Assembly: GCA_016187365.1 (NCBI GenBank) | Contig: JACPJX010000034.1 | Coordinates: forward strand, 1 to 11,566 | Reading direction: 5' to 3' | Source of the DNA: Candidatus Aenigmatarchaeota archaeon | GTDB lineage: Archaea; Aenigmatarchaeota; Aenigmatarchaeia; GW2011-AR5 | DNA length: 11,566 nucleotides | Part shown: piece after piece, positions 6,301-11,566 of the stretch | Numbering within the stretch: the first letter of the stretch is position 1 | How the letters are laid out: each line of letters opens with the position of its first letter | The notes under the pieces: model-generated | Databases searched by the model: none | What the model was told of the DNA's origin: nothing | Seen by the model: the letters and a program-made list of their open reading frames with translations, nothing else | Position numbers and translations under genes: made by a program

Positions 6301-9283
6301 TGAAACGGGCTACGGGTGGTTCAATATCGTGAACTTCCAGGTGTATACGAATCCGGTAAACAGCACGGGCGCGAGCAACTATTATTTCACCGGCACCGCG
6401 CCCATATATTTCAACGTGACGACAACAAAGAACTGGAAGCCGTCTTATATAGCGACTGATTTCGTAAACACGACAGTGGACGACGCTGTGGTAAGGGTAT
6501 GGCAGTCGTCAACAAGCACCACGCTTGAATACAATTATCCGGAGGACTTCAACATAACGCAGATGTACGTGAACGGCAGTGCAATAATAGCGCTGAATAG
6601 AAGCACGGCATGGCCTTCCGGATGGTATTACGGAGACCTGAAAATGAAGGATGCGGACAACGCCACAGGAAAGGGCTGGCTGTATTTTTCGGTAAAGCCT
6701 TTCAGGGTAAGCACCACAGGAAGCAGCATTGTCTCGACCAGGACAAACCTGTCGCTGAATATTTCAATACTTGAGCCATATTATTTTGCCGACACAAAGC
6801 GCTTTGCAAACTACACGATAGAAAGAATAACGGAAACGATATGGTCTTACAACAGCCGCACAGCAACGCAGCACAGCTACGTGCCGCTGGGCAACTTCAC
6901 GCAGAACAAATCCATCAACATCACGCCAGCAAACGGAAGGTGGACGCCGGGCTGGAGGTACATCAGCATAATAGTCAAGGACAACAACACAAACTCCACC
7001 GAGGAGCAGTGGTATTCATTCCAAGCGCTTCCTTTCCAGTCAAGCGTTTCCAGGACATCCGCCGCTTCAATAGGGCCCAACACGAACGTGACCGTCAACA
7101 TAACGCTGACTGACCCGATTACAGGCGCCCGCACGACAGGAAATCTCTCGTCTGCTTATTACTGGGGCTGGCCTTCAAAAACGCAGTACAGGTTCGTCAT
7201 AGGGAGCTGCGATTCCCTGACAAGCACCAGCTGCATGATAAACGGCAGCTCAATAGTCAATATAACCCCGCCGTCTGGCGGGTGGGAGGAAGGCTACAGG
7301 TACATGTACTTCAATTTCGTTGACAGCACAGACTCTTCTGTCGTGATGGATACATGGAACGGCATATACTTTGAAGTAAGGCAGCCCGTAACTGGCAATA
7401 TGTACGGCGTTGACAGAAATACCAATTACGTATGGAGATATGCCCAGAACGACAATGTGACCATGTACCTTTACAGCCTGCGAAACCTCAATAGCGTCGC
7501 CGTCGCAGTCAATGTTACAAACGTCCAGTATGCATTGTCAGACTCAAACTGCTGGAGCGACACGTGCCGCACTTATCAGGATGCCGCGTGGAATGTAATG
7601 CTTCGCCATCACAATAATAACACACTCTTTACGTCTTCAGGCGTCAATATCACGGAAGACGGCTTCATAAGAATCAACAGCAGCGGCAGTGCGTGGGCAA
7701 AGGGCAATTACTATGTAAGGGTATCAGTGTCATCAGGCGGCGACACTGCGACCATAAAGAACGGGTATTTCAGGATATCGGACATGACAGTGCCTGTTGT
7801 CACTCTTACAAGCCCTGCATTGAACACCGTGGTATCGGGCACGACATTCACCGTTTCGGCAACAACGTCAGAGAACGTGAGATGCAATGCTGCTATTCAA
7901 GACTACGGCACCTACTACGCCCAGGACTGCGGAAGCCAGGACAGCATAGGAAACGGGAGCGCTGCCGTATGCAACAGGACGACATACAGCAACGCAACAA
8001 CATATTATACTGACTACATATATGATTACTCAAGATGGGTGTCCTATGGTCCAGGCAGGTCAGGTCCTTATACTTCCGTATATCCTGGCGGCACTATCTC
8101 CACAGGAGGGACAACGCATACGGCAACTGTGACAACATCTTACATGGATAACCAGTATTATGCCGTCAAAGTCTCATGCTACGATGAGGACTGGAATTGG
8201 GCCGGCAACGGCACGGTTATCCTGGTAAACAGGACGGTGCCCCTTGCGATTGCGATAACGGCACCCACCAATACCACATACTATACAACCAACGTAAGTT
8301 TGAGCTATATTGCCAATGGCACAAATAAGGACAGGTGCTATTACAGCCTCAACGGAGGCTCCAGCATATCGCTGGCCAACTCAACGTTCGGCTGCACCAA
8401 TATAACCTTCACTGCGGCAGAAGGCTCCAACAATGTAAGGGTTTATGTCAACAGCACGGCAGGCACCTCCAATTCATCCATAGTTTATTTCAGCGTCAAC
8501 TCAACCCCGGTCAATGTGACGTTTGCCAGCCCGACGCCTGCCATGAACGCGTCTGTGAACAGCAACAATGTGACCATAAACGTCACAACGAACATAAACG
8601 TCAGCAATGCCTTCCTTGAGTGGAACGGCGTGAACGAATCGATGCAGAACATAACATTAAGCTCATGGTATGTTAACAAGTACAACCTGACAAACGGCAA
8701 CTATTCCTTCATTGTCTACGTGAACAACAACACAAGGCTCAACTGGACGGAGAAAAGGCTGGTTTACATGAACATGACAATAGTTCCGACAAGCGGGTTG
8801 GTGATAAGTAGCGATGTCACATTCGCGGGCGGTACATATAATCTATCCGACGGTATAAACATATCATCTGTCAATGTCACGCTCAACTGCAACTTTGCTG
8901 TCCTGAAAGGGAACGGGAGCGGAACAGGCATCCTGTCCGTGGGCTTCAGCAACGTGACAATAAAATACTGCAATGTGCTTAACTTCAGCATCGGGCTCAG
9001 GCTTCAGGGAAACAACCTGACAGTCCAGAACAACAGCATCTACAATAACACTGCGGGAATCAACATAACGTCAAGCGTCAGTGCAAACATAAGCCTGAAC
9101 AACATATACAACAACAGCCTGTACAACTTCGTGAACAACCAGAGCGGGGGCATAACAATCATAAGAAACTGGTGGGGAACAACCAATATCACCGCGGTGA
9201 ACGACACAATCCATGACTTTTACAACGACAGCGGCTTCGGCATCGCAAACTTCACGACAGTGCTCCCGGGGCCGGCGAGATGA
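3383..9283 (+). CDS. Giant secreted, sequon-rich surface protein with sandwich repeats and C-terminal beta-helix
   Basis: A 1966-residue exported protein. Residues 1-21 are a signal peptide (basic start, hydrophobic core FVMFILMISLFVSF, likely cut after SYA). Residues about 25-580 look like consecutive MG/Ig-like beta-sandwich domains, each ending in G-x-Y-x-[IV] followed by F-x-V. Residues about 583-1470 form a repeat array marked by W-x-x-G. Residues about 1470-1800 are Ig-like domains (for example around LAIAITAPTN and NVTFASP). Residues about 1805-1930 are a NosD-like parallel beta-helix of short N/I/V-rich rungs, closed by the RNWWGTTN motif typical of such domains. I count about 119 N-X-S/T sequons and 20 Cys, mostly in close pairs. 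No membrane helix or PGF anchor follows; the chain ends PGPAR. No enzyme motif is seen. It is probably a structural, adhesive or S-layer-associated envelope protein, held by the downstream protein or by the S-layer. Confidence 0.85.
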   Translation: MRRNFVMFILMISLFVSFSYASTIYDIQALTAKSAYNTNETVIIYGYLINITSNSTANTSSYVQNATISVYMLNSTNHTLSTYTLYTNNNGSFYSNSSLYLTNTTTITAPGSTGDYTIAVNYTGTSNTTWSSRLPIRVMSKQVDEITIKANKASFYASELMSLTIRAVQTNGDNTIGIINVPINGSMRRYNDSSLLSTFNCTTDSDGKCYATLTAPAAAGKYLIEANNFIGYMGFSVVPFDVDLYVKDSTGKNYKNVFRTGEPGLVEVRVSYNSTNPTGAFNASGGIMNLTGGVKQNMTSVLLNITNGFVNSLSFTIDNTFSAGSVYTANISVSDGTNSVTKTVSFEVRDWTFTFAKRKSNSGFEYGYTVFPNTTMFFQLFPTERENGTLIKNLTGDNTTIALKNSLGIQLSNTSISYNASCGSIDCYDFNLTSPVTVDNYIVSVVVNYSGVVIVQDRTVKITDTLASIFSADSEGLIKELFGPTEYIYVKVSAKNKTSSVNVTDVNFSTLVYENGTVITYSMASGNLTNISDSTFEWVWNSSSSLLRLDPPQTGGIYVLEMYTNNRSAYATTKFAINPYDICSQAKATSDTSTVDYWWQFRTTDTIYFQITVNEAQNPSGKILNTTAAVNGTYGIGTACSFDTTKKQAANNLTITVEKVLNTYGNKEESMNATASICQSTDNSGGYLCTVKADDNKWDGGNHVVFFKATDPLRNTTDRGLGFFDARAFYIYGWANSWYNKNDANISLNVRLYEAGSGWWNSGTGLSGSMTIEKINNYGSFGEWIWPPVQYPYNTSGLNATAITTGTGTMTVPVNKTNDGSWKSGQYGVVVKATVNGETDYGELWFSVRKWDAYGTPVEISGNNYVYKNSFNSRENVSLYVRLYDAGSWSDSGGTTIGNVTLRVKTVNDYSKWPASEISSGTYNSTVASVNKSSPWYSDSNAAQNYPNHVINISKAGQWDSGWYSVVIDINGTETGYGWFNIVNFQVYTNPVNSTGASNYYFTGTAPIYFNVTTTKNWKPSYIATDFVNTTVDDAVVRVWQSSTSTTLEYNYPEDFNITQMYVNGSAIIALNRSTAWPSGWYYGDLKMKDADNATGKGWLYFSVKPFRVSTTGSSIVSTRTNLSLNISILEPYYFADTKRFANYTIERITETIWSYNSRTATQHSYVPLGNFTQNKSINITPANGRWTPGWRYISIIVKDNNTNSTEEQWYSFQALPFQSSVSRTSAASIGPNTNVTVNITLTDPITGARTTGNLSSAYYWGWPSKTQYRFVIGSCDSLTSTSCMINGSSIVNITPPSGGWEEGYRYMYFNFVDSTDSSVVMDTWNGIYFEVRQPVTGNMYGVDRNTNYVWRYAQNDNVTMYLYSLRNLNSVAVAVNVTNVQYALSDSNCWSDTCRTYQDAAWNVMLRHHNNNTLFTSSGVNITEDGFIRINSSGSAWAKGNYYVRVSVSSGGDTATIKNGYFRISDMTVPVVTLTSPALNTVVSGTTFTVSATTSENVRCNAAIQDYGTYYAQDCGSQDSIGNGSAAVCNRTTYSNATTYYTDYIYDYSRWVSYGPGRSGPYTSVYPGGTISTGGTTHTATVTTSYMDNQYYAVKVSCYDEDWNWAGNGTVILVNRTVPLAIAITAPTNTTYYTTNVSLSYIANGTNKDRCYYSLNGGSSISLANSTFGCTNITFTAAEGSNNVRVYVNSTAGTSNSSIVYFSVNSTPVNVTFASPTPAMNASVNSNNVTINVTTNINVSNAFLEWNGVNESMQNITLSSWYVNKYNLTNGNYSFIVYVNNNTRLNWTEKRLVYMNMTIVPTSGLVISSDVTFAGGTYNLSDGINISSVNVTLNCNFAVLKGNGSGTGILSVGFSNVTIKYCNVLNFSIGLRLQGNNLTVQNNSIYNNTAGINITSSVSANISLNNIYNNSLYNFVNNQSGGITIIRNWWGTTNITAVNDTIHDFYNDSGFGIANFTTVLPGPAR
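5129..7792 (+). repeat. Seven-unit W-x-x-G protein repeat inside the giant surface protein
   Basis: At residues 698, 822, 959, 1077, 1187, 1301 and 1438 the protein has W-x-x-G followed by an alternating hydrophobic strand, then 8-18 residues, then a second strand near F-x-V-[RKN]. Examples are WDSGWYSVVIDI and WAKGNYYVRVSV. Most are preceded by a strand ending in I-N-x-[ST] or similar (NITPANGRW). Spacing is 110-137 residues (124, 137, 118, 110, 114, 137). The units are diverged except for local similarity between two of them (5615-5653 and 6008-6046). Weaker forms without the Trp occur nearer the N-terminus. Confidence 0.75.
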
Positions 9284-9284
9284 T
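9277..9284 (+). promoter_or_regulatory. Ribosome binding motif of the second surface gene
   Basis: GAGATGAT differs from GAGGTGAT at one base and ends three bases before the ATG at 9288. It overlaps the stop codon of the giant gene (9281-9283), so translation of the pair is probably coupled. It supports 9288 over any upstream in-frame start. Confidence 0.6.
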
Positions 9285-9287
9285 AGC

Positions 9288-10769
9288 ATGAAACCAATGA
9301 TAACAATTCTCTTTGTACTTGCCGTGGCTGCCGCAGGCTTTGCAGCGCTCAATGTTGAAAGCTTTACCTGCAACGGCCAGTCCGGAACGGTTGTCGTGGA
9401 GACCGACACGACAATGGTATGCCAGGCATCAATAAAGAATGGCGACAGCCAGAACTCTGCGGGCCTTAATTCGGCAAAGCTCCTTGTAAACGGCGTGTGG
9501 GCTGATGCCACGTCATATACGGGCGGGGGCTTCGGCACTTCCATAAGCGCTGGCAGCTCGACAACAGCGACGTTCACAGGCGTAAAAGCCGTTTCTCCAG
9601 GCCCGAGCAACAAATTCCAGTCAATTCTTCTTGATGATTATACAGACACGTTCGTTTCAGACACGACAATAAATGTCATGGCCGTGAAGTCGTTGACAGC
9701 AGCCACCTCGGCTTCATCAGCGACTGAAGGCCAGCAGTTCACAGTCGATTCAACCATGATCGTCGGCGGCGACCCCTCGTCAGCGACGCTGGCGGCATCG
9801 CTTTCAGGCGGGTGCAGCCTCGCGGCAGGCGAAGCGCAGACAAAAAGCCTTGGCGACCTCTCAAACAACGATGTCGTTTCGCGCTCATGGCAGGTAGTGC
9901 AGGGGAGCAGCAACTGCAATATCGTGGTCACCGCTTCGATAACAGCGTCTTCTGTCACGGTCCAGAGAACGGTGCCGAAGACGGTCACGAATCCAAATGC
10001 CGGCAGTTCTTCTCCCACATCCTCAACCACTTCCACCAGTTCAGGCGGCGGGAGCGGGGGAGGCGCGGCTTCTTCGCAGACAAAGGCGGCCGTCGTGAAG
10101 GAAACGCCGAATTCCGTAAAGGCGACGTTCTCCTCCATACCCAAGGGCAACAGCGCGGTGATAGAAATCCCTGATGATGTCGATGCGGGCATCACAAAAC
10201 TCGTATTCAAGGCTTCAACGCAAATAGGAAGCTCCTATGTGAACGTGATGAGTTTGGATTCAAAGCCCTCATCTGTGGCAGATATCGGGACAGGAGACGT
10301 CTACAAGTATATAGAAATATCCCACAATATTTCAGAAGGGTCTATATCTGCTGCCACGCTCTATTTTGACGTGGAAAAGTCGTGGCTCGGTGCAAATGAC
10401 ATAGACGCCGACAAAGTCTACCTGAACAGGTATAACAGCGGGAGATGGGACAAACTTGCGACAAGCAGGATAAACGAGACTTCCGCGGCATTTTCGTACA
10501 GTTCCGCCACGCCGGGCTTCTCCATGTTCGCGATAAGCGGCGAAAAGAAAAGCGGCGAAGCGGCACCGGAAAAACAGCCAACTGCCGGTGAAACGGCAAA
10601 ACGGACCGAGCCCCTGATAAGCGGCGAGGTGGTAAAAATCATAATGGATTACAGCCCTCTGATACTCGCAGTTGTCTTGATAGTCGTGGCCATCCTCGGC
10701 TACTTCTATTATCACGGTCACCGCCACCTGAAAAAACTGCCGCGGAAGCTCCGCGTCAAATCCGCTTAA
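9288..10769 (+). CDS. Membrane-anchored surface protein with PGF-pre-PGF domain
   Basis: A 493-residue exported protein. Residues 1-20 are a signal peptide (ITILFVLAVAAAGFA). Residues about 22-230 hold two beta-rich domains with four Cys at 28, 45, 176 and 210, suggesting one disulfide in each. Residues about 237-262 are a Ser/Thr/Gly linker (SSPTSSTTSTSSGGGSGGG). Residues about 265-417 match the PGF-pre-PGF domain of archaeal surface proteins: VEKSWLGAND, then DKVYLNRYNSGRWDKL, and PGFSMFAISG at 409-418. A Lys/Glu/Pro-rich spacer leads to a membrane helix at 456-475 and a basic cytoplasmic tail, so the bulk lies outside the cell. Only a few sequons are present, unlike the giant protein four bases upstream. 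Coupled translation suggests the two proteins act together, this one as the anchored partner (inference). Confidence 0.85.
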   Translation: MKPMITILFVLAVAAAGFAALNVESFTCNGQSGTVVVETDTTMVCQASIKNGDSQNSAGLNSAKLLVNGVWADATSYTGGGFGTSISAGSSTTATFTGVKAVSPGPSNKFQSILLDDYTDTFVSDTTINVMAVKSLTAATSASSATEGQQFTVDSTMIVGGDPSSATLAASLSGGCSLAAGEAQTKSLGDLSNNDVVSRSWQVVQGSSNCNIVVTASITASSVTVQRTVPKTVTNPNAGSSSPTSSTTSTSSGGGSGGGAASSQTKAAVVKETPNSVKATFSSIPKGNSAVIEIPDDVDAGITKLVFKASTQIGSSYVNVMSLDSKPSSVADIGTGDVYKYIEISHNISEGSISAATLYFDVEKSWLGANDIDADKVYLNRYNSGRWDKLATSRINETSAAFSYSSATPGFSMFAISGEKKSGEAAPEKQPTAGETAKRTEPLISGEVVKIIMDYSPLILAVVLIVVAILGYFYYHGHRHLKKLPRKLRVKSA

Positions 10770-10780
10770 TGTGAAATTTC

Positions 10781-11101
10781 TTACGCCTTTATCATCGTGA
10801 GGAGCATCTTGAATTTTTTCAGCGCCTTCACCGAATGGGCTCTGTTGGCGGGCATTATAATCATTTCGCCTTCTTTCAGGATAAAAGGCTCGCCGGAAAT
10901 CCTGATTTCCGCCTCGCCGTCAATCACATGAATGGCGGCATCGAAAGGCGCCTTGTGCTCGCTCAGATTCTGCCCCACGTCAAAGGCGAACAGCGTGATG
11001 TTGCCGGCACCCCTCTTTATTATATGGCGGCTTACGATGGAATCCTTCTGGTAGCTTACCTGGTCCGCAAGCCTTACGGCCCCAGGCTTTTTGCTCTTCA
11101 T
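10781..11101 (-). CDS. Small single-domain cupin protein
   Basis: A 106-residue protein made of one cupin barrel (Cupin_2 type). Cupin motif 1 spans residues about 43-62, with Gly43, His49, Asp54 and Gly62 (SEHKAPFDAAIHVIDG); the usual second His is Ala51 and the usual Glu is Asp54. Motif 2 is GEMIIMPANRAH at 78-89, with Pro84 and His89. Only two of the usual metal-binding residues are clearly kept, so metal binding may be weak or altered. Similar short cupins with a SEHxAPFDA motif are common in bacteria and archaea and mostly of unknown function. The stop faces the surface gene across 11 bases. The ATG lies 24-25 bases from the palindromic TATA element, suggesting a leaderless message. Confidence 0.82.
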   Translation of the reverse strand: MKSKKPGAVRLADQVSYQKDSIVSRHIIKRGAGNITLFAFDVGQNLSEHKAPFDAAIHVIDGEAEIRISGEPFILKEGEMIIMPANRAHSVKALKKFKMLLTMIKA

Positions 11102-11121
11102 GACTTAGTTAAATCGTCTTC

Positions 11122-11129
11122 ATTTAAAT
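11122..11129. promoter_or_regulatory. Palindromic TATA element shared by cupin and aIF6 genes
   Basis: ATTTAAAT reads the same on both strands. Its centre (11125.5) is 25.5 bases from the A of the aIF6 ATG (11151) and 24.5 bases from the A of the cupin ATG (11101). Both distances equal the archaeal TATA-to-start distance, so one element could drive two leaderless messages in opposite directions. Confidence 0.55.
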
Positions 11130-11150
11130 ATGTTCCGTTCACATCTTCTT

Positions 11151-11566
11151 ATGCACTTTTCAAGGATGAATTTTGACGGCGACCCCAACCTCGGCCTTTA
11201 CGGCTTCGCCACGGACAAATACGCGCTCACGGGCATCCGCCGGAAGAAAACAGTATACAAGATAGAGGAAGCGCTGAAGGTGAAGGCGAAGCGCACCACG
11301 GCGCTCAATACCGAGTTCGCGGGCATATTCTGCGCCGGCAACTCGCACGGCATCGTCGTGCCTGAAATAATGGAGGGCCACGAGCTGCCGGCAATAAGGA
11401 AAATGCTTGAGAATGTGCTTGTCCTGAAGACGGACTACTCGGCGCTCGGGAACCTCGTGCTGATGAACGACAACGGCATCGTGATATCGCCCCTCATAAA
11501 ATCCTGTGCAAAAGAGATAAGGGAATTCTTCTCCCTGCCCTGCGAGGCCATGGGCATAGCCAGAAG
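11151..11566 (+). CDS. eif6: Translation initiation factor aIF6, N-terminal part (runs off the window)
   Basis: 138 codons plus two bases of aIF6 are present, of a family usually near 220 residues. aIF6/eIF6 binds the large ribosomal subunit and prevents its early joining to the small subunit. It is built from five pseudo-repeated alpha/beta units. Visible repeat marks are NFDGDPNLGLYGFAT at the start, CAGNSHGIVVPEIMEGHEL (compare the family's N-x-x-G-[LI]-[LV]-[VL]-P), and YSALGNLVLMNDNGIVISP. ATG 11151 is preferred to the in-frame ATG at 11166 because it restores the usual residues before the F-x-G-x-P motif and lies 25 bases after a TATA element. In many archaea this gene directly follows rpl31e; here they are 9261 bases apart. 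Confidence 0.9.
   Translation, partial: MHFSRMNFDGDPNLGLYGFATDKYALTGIRRKKTVYKIEEALKVKAKRTTALNTEFAGIFCAGNSHGIVVPEIMEGHELPAIRKMLENVLVLKTDYSALGNLVLMNDNGIVISPLIKSCAKEIREFFSLPCEAMGIAR

Noticed and set aside
5129..7792. DNA-level tandem repeat or CRISPR-like array
   Set aside because: The repeat is at protein level with diverged DNA and uneven spacing; there are no short identical repeats with unique spacers.
3383..9283. Alpha-2-macroglobulin-like thioester protein, because of the MG2-like N-terminal domains
   Set aside because: No Cys-Gly-Glu-Gln thioester motif and no macroglobulin receptor-type region; only the sandwich domains resemble it.
9213..9287. 25-residue upstream extension of the second surface gene, overlapping the giant gene
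   Set aside because: It would bury the signal peptide behind a polar stretch, and the ATG at 9288 has a well placed ribosome binding motif.
9250..9300. Frameshift splitting one larger protein into the giant gene and the next gene
   Set aside because: The second protein has its own signal peptide and start motif, and the first ends with a normal beta-helix closing region.
1890..11150. Mobile element explaining the split ribosomal cluster
   Set aside because: No transposase, integrase, terminal inverted repeats or target duplication were found at or near the borders.

Overview
The window comes from an archaeon. The ribosomal proteins are the archaeal/eukaryotic types (S19e, L39e, L31e), with PDCD5, aIF6 and a CTP-type riboflavin kinase. 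Promoters are TATA boxes about 25 bases ahead of start codons, several of which look leaderless, and the start-proximal pairing motif is GTGAT. The PGF-pre-PGF domain and the many N-X-S/T sequons point to an archaeal cell envelope. A DPANN-type or related small archaeon is my best guess, but nothing in the window fixes the lineage.

Layout. Positions 1-1889 hold an information-processing cluster: the end of rps19e, a small unknown gene, PDCD5, then rpl39e and rpl31e. A small unknown minus-strand gene sits between PDCD5 and rpl39e. Positions 1899-2576 (minus) encode a six-helix ferric-reductase/MsrQ-like membrane protein. A 192-base divergent region with three predicted hairpins separates it from ribK (2769-3257). 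Positions 3383-10769 hold a two-gene surface operon. The first gene encodes a 1966-residue secreted, very sequon-rich protein of Ig/MG-like sandwich repeats capped by a C-terminal beta-helix, with no anchor of its own. Four bases later comes a 493-residue protein with a PGF-pre-PGF domain and a C-terminal membrane helix. A cupin gene (minus, 10781-11101) and the 5' part of aIF6 (plus, from 11151) diverge from one palindromic TATA element.

How it fits together. In many archaea rps19e, pdcd5, rpl39e, rpl31e and tif6 are neighbours. Here the two ends of that cluster are still present, but 9261 bases of unrelated genes lie between rpl31e and aIF6, so aIF6 has its own promoter. The surface pair is the most novel part. 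It may be a cell-envelope stalk or fibre with its membrane partner, built largely from a Trp-x-x-Gly-marked repeat of about 110-137 residues that I cannot assign to a named family. No RNA genes, insertion sequences, CRISPR arrays or stretches of more than 300 bases without a gene were seen.
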